Source: Shewanella aestuarii
GTDB taxonomy: Bacteria > Pseudomonadota > Gammaproteobacteria > Enterobacterales > Shewanellaceae
Assembly: GCF_014647215.1 (NCBI RefSeq)
Contig: NZ_BMOT01000001.1
Location: 310,001-374,000 of the forward strand
Direction: 5' to 3'
DNA length: 64,000 nt
Below the pieces are notes generated by a model, which saw nothing but the letters and a program-made list of their open reading frames with translations, made no database searches and was not told where the DNA came from. Shown piece after piece: positions 48,955 to 60,010 of this stretch (position 1 is its first letter; each line of letters opens with the position of its first letter). Position numbers and translations under genes: made by a program.

Positions 48955-50673
48955 TTAATTGCTTAAGTTAAACGTTTTTATGGCCTCGTCAATGGCTGCA
49001 TTGGAAATTAGTTGCTTAACCGATTGAGCATGCTGATAAAATGCACTGTAGTTACCCTCGACAATACGTGCTTTCACCGCCAGTAAACTAGCGGGGTTAA
49101 TGCTAAGTTCATTTAAGCCCATGCCCATCAATAGGGGTAAGACGTTTGCATTGCTAGCTAGCTCGCCACATAAACAGACTTTAACCTTTGCCTGATTGCA
49201 TTTCTCAATCGTCATGGCAATCAATTTCAGTACAGCAGGCGATAAAGGTGGATATAGATTCGCTAATTTAAGGTTAGTGCGATCCGCTGCAAGGGTGTAT
49301 TGAGTTAAGTCATTACTGCCTATACTGACAAAATCTAAATAAGGTAGCATACTTTCTAGTGACAACACGGCCGCTGGGGTTTCCACCACAATCCCATATT
49401 GAACAGTGCCAAACTTTTTACCTTGTTCAACGAGTTGTTGCTTTGCTTGTTCTATTAGCTCAAACGCTTGAAGCAGCTCTTCAATTTGACTCACCATAGG
49501 AAACATCAAGCGAATATCACCATGACAAGCCGCTCTTAAAATGGCTTTCGTTTGCACAATAAACATGTCAGGGTGCAGTAAACTGTAACGAATACCTCTT
49601 ACGCCAAGGGCGGGGTTTTCTTCACTATGTTGGTTTAAGCAGGGAATGTCTTTATCAGCGCCAACATCAAATGTTCTAATGGTAAATACTTGGCCATTTA
49701 ACGCTTGTAACGCATCACAATAAAGTTTGTATTGTTGGTCTTCATTGGGTAATGCCTGGGCATTCATCAGTAAAAACTCTGTCCTAAATAAACCTATGCC
49801 GTCACTTCCAACTAACATTAATGAACTGATATCGCTTAAATTGCCCACATTGGCTCGTAATGTTAATGCATGTCCGTCTAGGGTATGGCTAGGTTTATCT
49901 TTGTATATGAGTAATGCTTGCTGCTGCTTGAGGTAGTCTGCGAGCTTATGCTCGAGCGATGCTTGTACTTCAGCATTCGGTTCAATGTAGAGTACACCCT
50001 CGATGGCATCGAGGATCAGCGATGAACCATCTTCAATATGACCATCTTGGCTGGACCAGGGGCAATTTAATAATGCTGGAATGCCAGCTGAGCGCGCTAA
50101 TATTGCAGTGTGGCTGGTTAAGCCGCCAGATTCTAATACAATGCCTTTAATAAACTTCAGCGGTAACATAGCAAAGTCTGCGGGGGTAAGGTCATCTGCC
50201 AATAAAATGGTATTTTTAGTCAGTGTTGATAAGTCGTGCTGGCTTTTACCTTGCAAAGTGGTGATCAAGCGTTTGGCGAGTAATAAAATGTCCTGACTAC
50301 GATTAGCAAGATATGGATCGTCTATGTCAGCAATTGCCAAAGCTAGTTCGTTAAAAATGCGTTCAACCGCGACAGTCGCACTGACTCGATATTGTTCAAT
50401 GTGTTGTTGGATGTCTTCCAAAAGCGCTTCATCTTCAAGGAATAAGATATCTGCATCTATTAATTGAAAGGTATCGCAGCTTGGACACACACGTTGTTGG
50501 CAATCTTGAAGATAGCTAATGAGTTGGTCAGTCGCTTTTTTTAAGGCATTTTTCTCAGATGGGATATTGGCAACAGGCAGTAAACGTAGGTCCAGTGGTT
50601 GAGGGTGAGTGCTAATATTAAGTGCTTGCCCAATTGCCAAACCCGTTGAAACCACAATGCCATTTACCTGCAT
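48955..50673 (-). CDS. ptsI: PTS enzyme I
   Basis: 572 residues. The phosphorylated His188 lies in GGLTSHTAI. The C-terminal PEP-binding barrel has GSNDLTQYTLA and CLCGELASN. It transfers phosphate from PEP to HPr. It begins 9 bp after ptsH. Confidence 0.97.
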   Translation of the reverse strand: MQVNGIVVSTGLAIGQALNISTHPQPLDLRLLPVANIPSEKNALKKATDQLISYLQDCQQRVCPSCDTFQLIDADILFLEDEALLEDIQQHIEQYRVSATVAVERIFNELALAIADIDDPYLANRSQDILLLAKRLITTLQGKSQHDLSTLTKNTILLADDLTPADFAMLPLKFIKGIVLESGGLTSHTAILARSAGIPALLNCPWSSQDGHIEDGSSLILDAIEGVLYIEPNAEVQASLEHKLADYLKQQQALLIYKDKPSHTLDGHALTLRANVGNLSDISSLMLVGSDGIGLFRTEFLLMNAQALPNEDQQYKLYCDALQALNGQVFTIRTFDVGADKDIPCLNQHSEENPALGVRGIRYSLLHPDMFIVQTKAILRAACHGDIRLMFPMVSQIEELLQAFELIEQAKQQLVEQGKKFGTVQYGIVVETPAAVLSLESMLPYLDFVSIGSNDLTQYTLAADRTNLKLANLYPPLSPAVLKLIAMTIEKCNQAKVKVCLCGELASNANVLPLLMGMGLNELSINPASLLAVKARIVEGNYSAFYQHAQSVKQLISNAAIDEAIKTFNLSN

Positions 50674-50682
50674 GATAACCTC

Positions 50683-50940
50683 TTAGCTTAAGGTAATGAG
50701 AAGTTCAGAAACCCTTTCAACCGCCTGTTGAGCTTGCTCCCCTTGCGCCAAAACCGTTACTTCAACGCCCTGATATAAGCCCAGGGTTTGTAGCTTAAAT
50801 AAACTTTTAGCACTCGCTTGTTTACCATTACATTCCACAATCACATCACAAGCAAAACTTTTTGCTTCTTTTACAAGTAAAGCCGCAGGGCGAGTATGAA
50901 TACCATGTGGTGCTGTGATGGTAACGGTTTTTTGATACAT
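50683..50940 (-). CDS. ptsH: PTS phosphocarrier HPr
   Basis: 85 residues. His15 in GIHTRPAA is the phospho-acceptor; the [10 protein letters not shown] segment contains the regulatory serine position. First gene of ptsH-ptsI-crr. Confidence 0.97.
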   Translation of the reverse strand: MYQKTVTITAPHGIHTRPAALLVKEAKSFACDVIVECNGKQASAKSLFKLQTLGLYQGVEVTVLAQGEQAQQAVERVSELLITLS

Positions 50941-51037
50941 GATGAGACTCTTTATAAGGGCTGAGGCTAAAACCGAATTACTATACCTTAATGTACCAAG
51001 TCATCAAAGCAAGCAATTCGATGCATTTTTTTGATGG

Positions 51038-52642
51038 CTAAATCTTAAATTGCTTCAGAGTCTTGTCCATCTTTTGGCTAATGTGCTTTAACTCATTTGC
51101 CTCATGCTCATTGGTTTCATTGGCAATGACGACTTGGTCGGTAAGATTTGAAATCGAATTAATGTTGATATTTACCTCCTCGGTTACCATTGCTTGTTGC
51201 TCTGTGGCACTGGCTAATTGGTTGGTCATATCATTAATGTTGCCAACCAGCGCCAAGATTATTGCCATTGCTTCACTCGACTGGCGCGCCTTTGATTGTA
51301 AGTCGTCCGATTGCTGTAAAGTTTGGCTATTACTTTGCCTCAACAATTCAATCCCCTGATGAATTTTCGCGACGATTTGATTGATTTCATTGGTTGAATC
51401 TTGAGTTCTGTTGGCTAATGCCCGTACTTCATCGGCAACCACCGCAAATCCTCTTCCATGAGTGCCAGCTCTGGCGGCTTCAATTGCAGCATTCAGTGCC
51501 AGTAGGTTAGTTTGATCGGCGATACCTTTAATGACGTCTAAAATTGAACTGATTTCATTGGATGATTTTGATAATGACTCACTGACTTCAACGTTATGGC
51601 GTAATTCATTGCCTAGCGCTTCACTTTGGCTAACGGTTAAATGCATCAACGCCTGTCCATGTTTAGCCTGAGAGGTGACTTCAGTTGCGCTTTCTGCCGT
51701 TTGCTGAGTATTACGTGCCATGTCTTGGGTGGTAGTCAGCATTTGATGAATCGCCGCGGCCACGCTTTGGGTTTCTTGATTGACGTTTTGGCTGCTTTGC
51801 TGGCAAGTGCTGACCGAGGCTAATAATTCACTGGCATTGATATTTAATTGTTTACCAATAGGATTAAGCTCACCAACAACATTGGCAATTTTCACAACGA
51901 ATAAATTGAATGCTTTTGCTAATTCAGACACTTCATCTTTGCCATTTTCATCTAAGCGCTGGCGCAAATCGCCTTCACCGGCGGCAATGTCTTGCATCGT
52001 CGCGATGACAGTGTTGATGGGTGTTGTAATTGAACTATTCAACAATAAGAAAAAGATGAAAATGGGCACTGAAATCATCAGCATAATAATCAAATAATCT
52101 ACAATAATCCCACTCAGGTTGGCGTTGATGTCGTCCATATTCGCATTAGATACCAGGTAAACATTTCGCTGGTTATCATAAACGGCTGTTAATAAGCGAG
52201 TCTGGGAGCGACCTTTAATATTGAATTCAATACTGGCGTTGGCAAAGGTTTGAGTTTTAGCTTGATCAAGTAAATGGCTAAGACTTAATTGACCACCGGT
52301 ATCGGTTAATCTGCTTAAATTTGTGGTAAAAAGTGGATCTGAGGTTTTCGACAATATTTGTCTGTTAGTGTCTAATAGATAAATTGGGTTTTGACTGTGT
52401 TGATTGATACCATCTAGTAGGTTAACAAGTTGATTATCATTATATTGATTAACAGCTAGTTCATTTGCTGTTGCGAGAAAAAGGCTAATGTTACTTTCTA
52501 ATTGATGATGTTTTTCATGACTCAAATTGTCATATTGCTTTTTGACTGAAAAACTACCAAAACACACGGTACCGATAGCGGCTAAAATAAGCATGATAAA
52601 TAAGCGTTTTAATATTGTTAACTGGCGTAATGATGCAATCAT
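51038..52642 (-). CDS. Methyl-accepting chemotaxis protein
   Basis: 534 residues from the ATG at 52642, chosen because GAGGA precedes it at good spacing; an ATG four codons upstream is weaker. An N-terminal TM segment (about 14-32 in the longer form), a periplasmic sensor domain of about 150 residues, a second TM, a HAMP domain, and the cytoplasmic signalling hairpin with the strictly conserved tip [20 protein letters not shown]. No CheR-docking pentapeptide is seen at the C-terminus. The ligand is unknown. Confidence 0.94.
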   Translation of the reverse strand: MIASLRQLTILKRLFIMLILAAIGTVCFGSFSVKKQYDNLSHEKHHQLESNISLFLATANELAVNQYNDNQLVNLLDGINQHSQNPIYLLDTNRQILSKTSDPLFTTNLSRLTDTGGQLSLSHLLDQAKTQTFANASIEFNIKGRSQTRLLTAVYDNQRNVYLVSNANMDDINANLSGIIVDYLIIMLMISVPIFIFFLLLNSSITTPINTVIATMQDIAAGEGDLRQRLDENGKDEVSELAKAFNLFVVKIANVVGELNPIGKQLNINASELLASVSTCQQSSQNVNQETQSVAAAIHQMLTTTQDMARNTQQTAESATEVTSQAKHGQALMHLTVSQSEALGNELRHNVEVSESLSKSSNEISSILDVIKGIADQTNLLALNAAIEAARAGTHGRGFAVVADEVRALANRTQDSTNEINQIVAKIHQGIELLRQSNSQTLQQSDDLQSKARQSSEAMAIILALVGNINDMTNQLASATEQQAMVTEEVNININSISNLTDQVVIANETNEHEANELKHISQKMDKTLKQFKI

Positions 52643-52911
52643 TGCCGTCCTCATTAGGTCAACTCAAGATGGCATTAGGATATAAGAAATAGCACCAACT
52701 GTAGTGTTTGTAATACCAAAATTGTGATGTGTGAAACAAATTAAGTAAAAACTAAATTTACTGGCAGAAATTTAAAAATAATGTTAAATCAAAAGCTTAA
52801 TGAACTATCAAGGTTTTTCACTAAATTAGTAAGCTAAAGAGTTGTTTTAATTTTGATTTTTTATCATTTTACCCGCAAGATTAGGGTAATTATAAAAATA
52901 AGGCGTCCCCC

Positions 52912-53625
52912 ATGAATGCATATCAAACCGTTAACAATGACGATATTTTGTTAAAACTCTGCCATTCAGTTTCTCATGTGCTTTCTAGTACGAGTGCGAG
53001 CCATGTTACCCATGCTGGCATGGTGCAATCTATTTCGCGAACTCGTTTAAAACCAGATCTGGGTTGCTTTTCAATTTTCGATGGTGGATTTTCTGGTTTG
53101 GTAGTGATTAATTTCTCTGCTGATGCAGCAATTGAAATTTATCGCCGCTACATGATTAACATGGGCATGCCAGAAACAGAGCTGGCTTTTTCACATACTT
53201 CCGATGATGTTGCTAACGTGATGGGGGAGTTGATGAATCAAATTTTAGGTGATTTTATTGGCAAAATATCTAAAGAGCTGCAAACATCAATTAGTCAAAG
53301 CCAGCCTAAAATGTTAACTATTAACAAAGAGTTGACCATTTCTGTTGATACGAATTTAGATAATGCAGTTGCAAGGCGCGTGTCATTTCGCACAGAAAAC
53401 AATCATATTTTCTATCTCGAATTCGCTATGGATAAAACCGAGTTTATGCGTTCTGAAGATTTTGAAATGGATGAAGAATTCGATCCAGATTCTTTATTTG
53501 AAACCCATAGTCCAAAAGAAGCTAAAGCGGTTAAAGCATCTCATGTAAAGCCAAAGCAAGATCCTAAATCAGCAGGTGTTGTTGTTGCAGAAGCTGATAG
53601 TTTACTCGATGAACTCGGGCTTTAG
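52912..53625 (+). CDS. DUF3334 (CheX-like) protein
   Basis: 237 residues. Matches the DUF3334 family of Shewanella and Vibrio, with FDGGFSGLVVINFS and NVMGELMNQILGDF segments. The latter resembles the helix of CheX/CheC/FliY phosphatases that holds the catalytic Glu and Asn (E-x2-N). A chemotaxis phosphatase role is plausible, and the neighbouring gene encodes a chemoreceptor, but this is unproven. The acidic, flexible C-terminal tail is variable. Confidence 0.85.
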   Translation: MNAYQTVNNDDILLKLCHSVSHVLSSTSASHVTHAGMVQSISRTRLKPDLGCFSIFDGGFSGLVVINFSADAAIEIYRRYMINMGMPETELAFSHTSDDVANVMGELMNQILGDFIGKISKELQTSISQSQPKMLTINKELTISVDTNLDNAVARRVSFRTENNHIFYLEFAMDKTEFMRSEDFEMDEEFDPDSLFETHSPKEAKAVKASHVKPKQDPKSAGVVVAEADSLLDELGL

Positions 53626-53678
53626 TTTGTTTAAAAAGTCTAATAGCAAAATAAAATGAATAAGGCAGAGCGATAAAC

Positions 53679-54710
53679 ATGGCATCGAAAGCAACATCAA
53701 TTGATATTGCTTATCGCGCAGGCGTTTCCCAATCTACGGTTTCACGCGCGTTAAGAAACAGTCCTTTAGTTAATTTAGAGACTCGGCAACGTATTCAAGC
53801 GATTGCCAAAGAAATGAATTACAAAGTTGATAAGAATGCCAGTAATTTGCGAACACAAAATAGTCATACCTTAGCGTTGTTGATTTGTGAAGATCCCACT
53901 AATGATGATTCAATGATTAATCCGTTTTTCTTATCTATGTTAGGGTCAATCACGCGGGCAACTGCGCAACAAGGTTATGATTTATTAGTTTCATTTCAAC
54001 AGCTTTCAAGTGATTGGCATGCTGATTATGAAGACAGCAACAAAGCCGATGGCATTATTTTATTAGGCTATGGCGACTACATGGATTATGCCCATAAGCT
54101 TGAAAAGCTGTTGGCGCAAAACACCCATTTTGTTATTTGGGGCGCGGAACATAATAATAAATCAGTATTATCCATTGGTTGTGATAATCACCAAGGTGGG
54201 GTTATTGCTACCCAGCACATGTTGGCACAGGGTAGAAAACACATTGCATTTCTAGGCGATTCCTCGAGTCATAGCCCTGAATTTAGAGATCGCTATCTAG
54301 GTCATTGTGAAGCGTTAAAAGAACAGCAAATCAAACCCAATAAACAACTGCAGTTTGATGCAATTAGTACCGAAAGCTCAGGGTTTGATGCCGCTAATAA
54401 ACTACTGGACAAAGGTATTGAATTTGATGCGATATTTGCAGCAAGCGACCTGATCGCAATTGGCGCATTACGTGCCTTAAAGAAACGGGGTGTCGACGTG
54501 CCTAATGATGTGGCGATTATTGGCTATGATGATATCCCAGTGGCCAGTTTTGCTAATCCATCTTTAACAACCATTAAGCAAAATACCCAGTTGGCAGGAG
54601 AAATATTGGTCGAGAGTTTGTTAAAACTTATTCGTGGCCAAGAGGTTGCCCCTATGTTGATCCCAACCAATCTTGTCATTCGTCATTCGTGTGGTGCAAG
54701 CGCCGACTAA
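53679..54710 (+). CDS. LacI-family transcriptional regulator
   Basis: 343 residues. N-terminal LacI HTH (SIDIAYRAGVSQSTVSRAL) followed by a hinge and a periplasmic-binding-protein-like effector domain (GCDNHQGG, IIGYDDIPVASF). It lies 50 bp after the DUF3334 gene. Given the alpha-glucan cluster 3 kb away and the LacI-type palindrome at 61849, a maltodextrin regulator is possible, but the sequence alone does not show it. Confidence 0.92.
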   Translation: MASKATSIDIAYRAGVSQSTVSRALRNSPLVNLETRQRIQAIAKEMNYKVDKNASNLRTQNSHTLALLICEDPTNDDSMINPFFLSMLGSITRATAQQGYDLLVSFQQLSSDWHADYEDSNKADGIILLGYGDYMDYAHKLEKLLAQNTHFVIWGAEHNNKSVLSIGCDNHQGGVIATQHMLAQGRKHIAFLGDSSSHSPEFRDRYLGHCEALKEQQIKPNKQLQFDAISTESSGFDAANKLLDKGIEFDAIFAASDLIAIGALRALKKRGVDVPNDVAIIGYDDIPVASFANPSLTTIKQNTQLAGEILVESLLKLIRGQEVAPMLIPTNLVIRHSCGASAD

Positions 54711-54809
54711 TGGCTGATGAATGGCAGATGAATGGCAGCTTAACTCTGGAAACACATTGTTATGCAGTGTGTTTATGTTGCAATAATCATTAAAGGACTG
54801 ATAGATTCA

Positions 54810-55733
54810 ATGCCAACGCTACCATTTCAACACTTGATTAAACCAATCACCATTTCGATTTTCCTTACAAGCTTTCTGTTTAGCTTGAATGGCTCAGCAC
54901 AAGATTTAGAACCTCGCAGTTATACTAATATTCCGATTGATATGCAGTTTATTGTTGCGGGTTACGGCCGTTCGCAAGGGGGGTTATCACCTGCACCAGA
55001 AGTGCCTCTTGAAGAGTCGGATATTGAAATCAATGCGGGTATTTTAGGTTATGCGGCGACGTTTGATTTAGGTGGCAGTTCGTCAAAATTTGATATGGTG
55101 ACTAGCCGACTTTGTATTGGTGGTTCGGCGATATTTAAGGGGGAATATATAGAAGATGAGCGCTGCGGATATGGTGATCCCAGTTTCAGATTGACCTGGA
55201 ATTTCTATGGTGCCCCGTCACTCACTCGACAAGAATTTGCCCAATATAAAGAAGGGTTAGTCATGGGAGCCAGTTTACAAGTGACAGCACCTATTGGAAC
55301 CTATGATGCCAGTAAGCTAGTCAATATTGGCGCTAATCAATGGGTATTTAGACCAGGTTTTGGGGTGTCATACCGGATTGGTGATTGGTATTACAGTGCA
55401 AATACCACAGTACGTTTATACCAAGACAACAAAGAGTTTTATAACGGAATTTACTTAGAGAAAGCCCCACAATACTCACTTCAGGGCCATCTCATTTACA
55501 GTTTGGCAAAAGGTCAGTGGTTATCATTGAGCGCAAATTACTTTATCGGTGGTGAAACCACTAAAAATGGAATTAAAGCTGACGATGAACAAGATAATTC
55601 ACGTTTTAGCTTAACTTACTCATTTGCATTGAATCAAAATCATAGCTTTAAGTTGTATGCTCATACAGGCGTGATTACCCGCATAGGTAACGACTTCGAC
55701 TCATTTGGCGTACTGTGGCAGTATGCGTTATAA
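54810..55733 (+). CDS. Outer-membrane transporter-like beta-barrel protein
   Basis: 307 residues from the ATG at 54810, preceded by AAAGGA; an upstream GTG-type extension is unlikely. A signal peptide ends near NGSAQ (about residue 31). The rest is beta-rich, ending in WQYAL with a C-terminal aromatic as in outer-membrane barrels. It resembles the Phenol_MetA_deg family. Substrate unknown. It follows the LacI gene by 99 bp, so regulation by that protein is possible. Confidence 0.72.
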   Translation: MPTLPFQHLIKPITISIFLTSFLFSLNGSAQDLEPRSYTNIPIDMQFIVAGYGRSQGGLSPAPEVPLEESDIEINAGILGYAATFDLGGSSSKFDMVTSRLCIGGSAIFKGEYIEDERCGYGDPSFRLTWNFYGAPSLTRQEFAQYKEGLVMGASLQVTAPIGTYDASKLVNIGANQWVFRPGFGVSYRIGDWYYSANTTVRLYQDNKEFYNGIYLEKAPQYSLQGHLIYSLAKGQWLSLSANYFIGGETTKNGIKADDEQDNSRFSLTYSFALNQNHSFKLYAHTGVITRIGNDFDSFGVLWQYAL

Positions 55734-55757
55734 CGCGTTTAAAGGAATAAATTGACT

Positions 55758-56696
55758 ATGGCTGGTGCAAGTTTACTGACATTACTTGATGATATCGCAT
55801 CGATTTTGGACGATGTCGCAGCAATGAGCAAAGTGGCCGCTCGTAAAACTGCGGGCGTATTGGGTGATGATTTAGCATTAAATGCGCAACAAGTATCAGG
55901 TGTCGCTTCTGAACGAGAGTTGCCAGTGGTATGGGCCGTGGCTAAAGGCTCGTTTCGTAATAAATTGGTGTTAGTGCCAGCAGCATTAGTGATCAGTGCT
56001 TTTATTCCGTGGGCAATTACGCCGCTATTAATGTTTGGTGGCTTATTTTTATGTTACGAGGGGTTTGAAAAACTACATCATTCCTATACACATAGAAAAC
56101 CAAAAGACCTGCATAATAATAACGCGCCAGCACAAAAAATCGCCGAAGATATCGAAGATTTACAGGCATATGAGCAAGACAAAATAAAGGGCGCCATTCG
56201 AACCGATTTTGTTTTGTCTGCTGAAATCATTGCAATCAGTTTGGGCGTTGTTGCTGAGTCAGACTTAATGAACCAATTTCTAACCTTGTCTGTCATTGCT
56301 GTGATCATGACAGTCGGGGTTTATGGTTTAGTGGCAGGGATAGTAAAGATAGATGACCTTGGCTTCTACCTTAACCAGCGGCAAGGTGCAGGGCTATTGA
56401 CTCGTTTTGGACGTTACATTGGTTTGAAATTGATTTTAGCCGCACCTTATCTAATGAAAATATTAACCCTAGTCGGTACGATTGCTATGTTTATGGTTGG
56501 CGGGGGGATTTTAACCCATGGTCTACATCTAGTGGGAGAGTCGATAGAACATGCTGCAACCTGGGTGTCTCAATTGGACTATATAGGTACAGTATTAGCT
56601 CTCATGGCGCCCAGTGTATTAAATGCCTTGTTTGGCGTTGTAGCAGGAGCGTTAGCACTCGCCTTGATGGCCATGGTACAAAAGATTCGAAATTAA
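55758..56696 (+). CDS. DUF808 inner-membrane protein (YedI-like)
   Basis: 312 residues from ATG 55758, preceded by AAAGGAATAAA; an in-frame TTG two codons earlier is weaker. Several TM segments (for example LVLVPAALVISAFIPWAI and the C-terminal LNALFGVVAGALALALMAM). The N-terminal LLDDIASILDDVAAMSKVAA is the DUF808 hallmark. Function unknown. It begins 24 bp after the barrel gene. Confidence 0.9.
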   Translation: MAGASLLTLLDDIASILDDVAAMSKVAARKTAGVLGDDLALNAQQVSGVASERELPVVWAVAKGSFRNKLVLVPAALVISAFIPWAITPLLMFGGLFLCYEGFEKLHHSYTHRKPKDLHNNNAPAQKIAEDIEDLQAYEQDKIKGAIRTDFVLSAEIIAISLGVVAESDLMNQFLTLSVIAVIMTVGVYGLVAGIVKIDDLGFYLNQRQGAGLLTRFGRYIGLKLILAAPYLMKILTLVGTIAMFMVGGGILTHGLHLVGESIEHAATWVSQLDYIGTVLALMAPSVLNALFGVVAGALALALMAMVQKIRN

Positions 56697-56733
56697 TAAC
56701 CCTTGTTTAAATCAGCAATAAACCCCAACAAAA

Positions 56734-56773
56734 AAGCATATTGTCGCGCTTAAAAACGCAGCAATATGCTTTC
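56734..56773. terminator. Bidirectional terminator between DUF808 and DUF805 genes
   Basis: AAAGCATATTG and CAATATGCTTT form a perfect 11 bp stem enclosing a smaller GCG/CGC hairpin. The A run at the left serves the minus-strand transcript; the plus-strand T run is short. Confidence 0.8.
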
Positions 56774-56895
56774 TAGTTTTGAGTTTTTAATCAACCTTCG
56801 TTAATCATGTTTATAAGGCTATCGCATTACAAGTCACTGATTAATTGATATACGTGAATATCGATTCTATTTAAATAACTGATCATTAAGTAAAA

Positions 56896-57279
56896 TTAAG
56901 CGTTTAATTCATTGTCAGTTAACATTTTAGGGTTAGCTCCATATTCATTGTCTTCTTTACTGTCAAAACAGAATACGACGAGTAAGAACAAGGCGCCCAG
57001 TAAAGGGATTAATCCAATTAACAACCACCAGCCAGAATGATTGGTGTCATGCAAGCGTCTAACCGCAACCGCAATACTCGGAATAAGCACTAATAATGTA
57101 TACACACCGCTAAGAGTCCCCAAACCTGTGATTTCATCGTAACTACCGATCCCCATATCAACCAGTGATAATATAAAACTTACGATAAAATTGAATAAGG
57201 TAAACATCCAATATTCTTTACGACGCGCACGTCCACTAAAAACAAAATATTGCTTCAATACTTTTACATACCATTCCAT
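56896..57279 (-). CDS. DUF805 inner-membrane protein
   Basis: 127 residues with the DUF805 pattern: FSGRARRKEYWMFTLFN at the N-terminus and AVAVRRLHDTNHSGWW in the middle, four predicted TM segments. Function unknown. Single gene. Confidence 0.93.
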   Translation of the reverse strand: MEWYVKVLKQYFVFSGRARRKEYWMFTLFNFIVSFILSLVDMGIGSYDEITGLGTLSGVYTLLVLIPSIAVAVRRLHDTNHSGWWLLIGLIPLLGALFLLVVFCFDSKEDNEYGANPKMLTDNELNA

Positions 57280-57394
57280 TGTTTAATATCCTAAATTTAA
57301 AATTTACTTAACTTTTAGTCTGGTGAATATACACCAAAAACTGTTAGCTAGTAGTATCAATTTCATTACTGATTAACAAGTAAAACGGCTAAAA

Positions 57395-57426
57395 AATACC
57401 GCCATATTGTGAAATTTGGCGGTATT
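57395..57426 (-). terminator. Intrinsic terminator of the MFS-GH15 operon
   Basis: AATACCGCC and GGCGGTATT pair perfectly with a 14-base loop. Six A at the left give the U tract on the minus strand. It is 75 bp after the GH15 stop. Confidence 0.88.
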
Positions 57427-57500
57427 GATACGAATGAAAATGTGCTGCTAATTCAAAGCTAGCCAATAATTGAGATTATTAACGGATACAATAAAAGCTA

Positions 57501-59957
57501 TCAGCGTAATTTTTTCTCAACAATAGGGTAGTGATCCCACACCTGTTCGTCGGTCATCGAACGCACCAACTTTACATATTCAGCATGTGTCCAAGCCAGT
57601 GGCGTTGCTGAGTTTGTGCCTTGTCCCATAGTGTATTGGTAACGTGTTGTGTTACCAACCCCATCCCAAGATTGTTCTGGTAACATTAATCCTTGATTGG
57701 CAAAGGTTTCCATGCCCTGTACATAGGTATTGATAAGTTGTTTTTTAGTTACTGGAGTAAGATCGCCAACAGCTTTTGCCAGTGCCAACTCATAATGCCC
57801 ACGCTCACCGGTAAAGAATGGCCATACTCGACCCCGTTGTTGTTCAGTATTGCCTTTTTCGGCATAACTTAAACCAGTAACGGTATCCTCACCATAACCA
57901 TCGTTGCCATAACGGCGATAACCTGGAATCTTAGTGCCATCTTTAGCGATAAATTCGTATTTCAATCGTAAATTGTCTTCAAGCTGTGTGTTATCTACCA
58001 GTGTTACGCTGTTTTGAATAATTGGATCCTGAGCGTTTTTAACCCCATAGCGCACCAACTCTAAAAATCCACCATCTAAAATTAACCGCTGATCTATGCC
58101 TGTTTTACCATTGTTATCGAGTAATTTATCCGCGGCATTTGGCGTGCCGTTTGGACTAATACGAAGATAAAAAGGCTTAGTTTCACCCTGATTATTTTGC
58201 GCAAAATCACCTGTGTTGGCGATCATAGTTGCGGCTAATTCACCCTCAAGTTGACGAGCGGCGTTTAAGTACAATGCACTATTTTGATCTTTTGCAAGAG
58301 TTGCTAATTCACTTGCCGCTACAAGGCCTGCAATTACAGCCGCTGTGGTAGAGGGTGAATATCCTGCTTGCTCTTCCCAGCGTTCCTGTTGCGTGCTCGG
58401 AGGATTGATTTGAGTGTCATTCCAATCCAGTTTTACCTTACCGCCTGTGATTAAAAAATCAGCCGCAGGTTTGAGCATTTGATGGTACCAGTGAGTCGCT
58501 TCTGCATCGTTTAGAACGCCAGCTTGCCATAGCTTCCAACCTAGCATGATTGGCATAGCAGTTTGATCAAGCTGGACACCAACCCATTCAATTTCGCCAT
58601 CAACATGGGTTTTTTGTAAAAACCATCCTGGGGTGCCTTCATAGCCAGGCGTATTAGCAGTTACCTGAACTTTTTTCAGGTATTCAAATGCCACTTTAGG
58701 CGTTTGGGTATCACCCATGGCTAAAAATGCCATGGCGCATTGATAAAAATCGCGCGGCCAAACGGCTTTATATCCTGTGCTACCCACTTTGGCAGAAACT
58801 GTGTCTCCCCATGGGTTAGACAATGATGCAATTAACGCCCCTGCATGGGTTTTATCTTCCTGAGCTTTTAACACTAATGCGCTGGCATAAAGTAATTTGC
58901 CACCATCAGTGGTGTTATTTGCCATGGCGGTGAGCGGCGTCAGTGAAGCTAAATAATCTTTCCAGCCAAGATGTTTTTCATCACCAAGGTATGCGCTTAA
59001 TACTGCGTCATAACCTAAGGCTAAAGTGGTATTCGCGTTATCTAAGCTGGCTTGCTTATCAGCACCAAAACCAAGGGTGAAGTTAACCGTATAACTGTTG
59101 CTATTGAGCGTAGGGTATTGCGCGGTCAATGCAACATTACCGACAGTGGCTTTGTCAGTGGCTGTTGTTTGGTATGTATTGTCTAATTGGCCGTTATCAG
59201 TTAAGTCAGCTATGCCATCAGATGTGCCTACAAAGCCCGCGCTGGCTTTAACAAAGTCAACATCAGAGCGAATGGTTAACACAGATGAATCCTTTGCGTT
59301 GGTATGGGCTATCAGCGCATTGTCGTCAACCGTTGCAATGTCATTGGCGCCACTATTATCAATATGCGGATTAGCATAAAGGTACGGGGTAATGCCATCT
59401 TCAAAGGCGGTAAATACGACTTTCATCATTAAACTGTCACGGTTGGGATCCGTAAAAATATGTTTCTCAATTTGGTATTTTCCGTCTTTATCTTTATTGA
59501 CTATTTTATAAGCTAAAGACTGTGGTCGGCCTTGCGCATCAGTATGTAAATACTCAATGGTACTGTTTGTATGGTCTTTTTCTGTATCAATAAATCCATT
59601 ACCCACAATCACAAATTGCAGTTCCTTTATCTGTGCATTGTGGATCATGCCGTACATGGTTTCGGTTAAAATACCTTGCGCGACTGAAAACCAAACTTTG
59701 CTGATTGGGTTAGTTTCAGAGCCTTGATATTGCCCCTCAGTGTATGGCTCATACGAAGTACCTATGCCTGTTTTACCTGAAAATGCCCATACTGGATCTG
59801 CTCCAGGTGCGCCAGGGGCAATAGAAATAACACTTGGCGGGGCAAGTTGAACATTTTTGACCGATTGATTTTCTGAACAGCCTGATAACCCAAGTAATGC
59901 AATAGTGATAACGCTGCTGAGCGGCGATTTTTTGATGATTGAACGCACCTTTAACAT
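57501..59957 (-). CDS. GH15 glucoamylase (glucan 1,4-alpha-glucosidase), lipoprotein
   Basis: 818 residues from the ATG at 59957, with GGGG just upstream; a TTG four codons earlier is discounted. Lipobox LSGC in the signal peptide predicts membrane anchoring. An N-terminal beta-sandwich domain is followed by the (alpha/alpha)6 barrel: WPRDFYQCAM, EIEWVGVQLDQTA, ERWEEQAGYSPST (catalytic Glu pair region) and WPFFTGERGHYE. The enzyme releases glucose from maltodextrin ends. It lies 53 bp after the MFS gene, so both are one operon. Confidence 0.92.
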   Translation of the reverse strand: MLKVRSIIKKSPLSSVITIALLGLSGCSENQSVKNVQLAPPSVISIAPGAPGADPVWAFSGKTGIGTSYEPYTEGQYQGSETNPISKVWFSVAQGILTETMYGMIHNAQIKELQFVIVGNGFIDTEKDHTNSTIEYLHTDAQGRPQSLAYKIVNKDKDGKYQIEKHIFTDPNRDSLMMKVVFTAFEDGITPYLYANPHIDNSGANDIATVDDNALIAHTNAKDSSVLTIRSDVDFVKASAGFVGTSDGIADLTDNGQLDNTYQTTATDKATVGNVALTAQYPTLNSNSYTVNFTLGFGADKQASLDNANTTLALGYDAVLSAYLGDEKHLGWKDYLASLTPLTAMANNTTDGGKLLYASALVLKAQEDKTHAGALIASLSNPWGDTVSAKVGSTGYKAVWPRDFYQCAMAFLAMGDTQTPKVAFEYLKKVQVTANTPGYEGTPGWFLQKTHVDGEIEWVGVQLDQTAMPIMLGWKLWQAGVLNDAEATHWYHQMLKPAADFLITGGKVKLDWNDTQINPPSTQQERWEEQAGYSPSTTAAVIAGLVAASELATLAKDQNSALYLNAARQLEGELAATMIANTGDFAQNNQGETKPFYLRISPNGTPNAADKLLDNNGKTGIDQRLILDGGFLELVRYGVKNAQDPIIQNSVTLVDNTQLEDNLRLKYEFIAKDGTKIPGYRRYGNDGYGEDTVTGLSYAEKGNTEQQRGRVWPFFTGERGHYELALAKAVGDLTPVTKKQLINTYVQGMETFANQGLMLPEQSWDGVGNTTRYQYTMGQGTNSATPLAWTHAEYVKLVRSMTDEQVWDHYPIVEKKLR

Positions 59958-60010
59958 GGCAAACCCCAATTTTTTTAGTTTATTTTATTCGAATGCAAAT
60001 CGTGAACGCG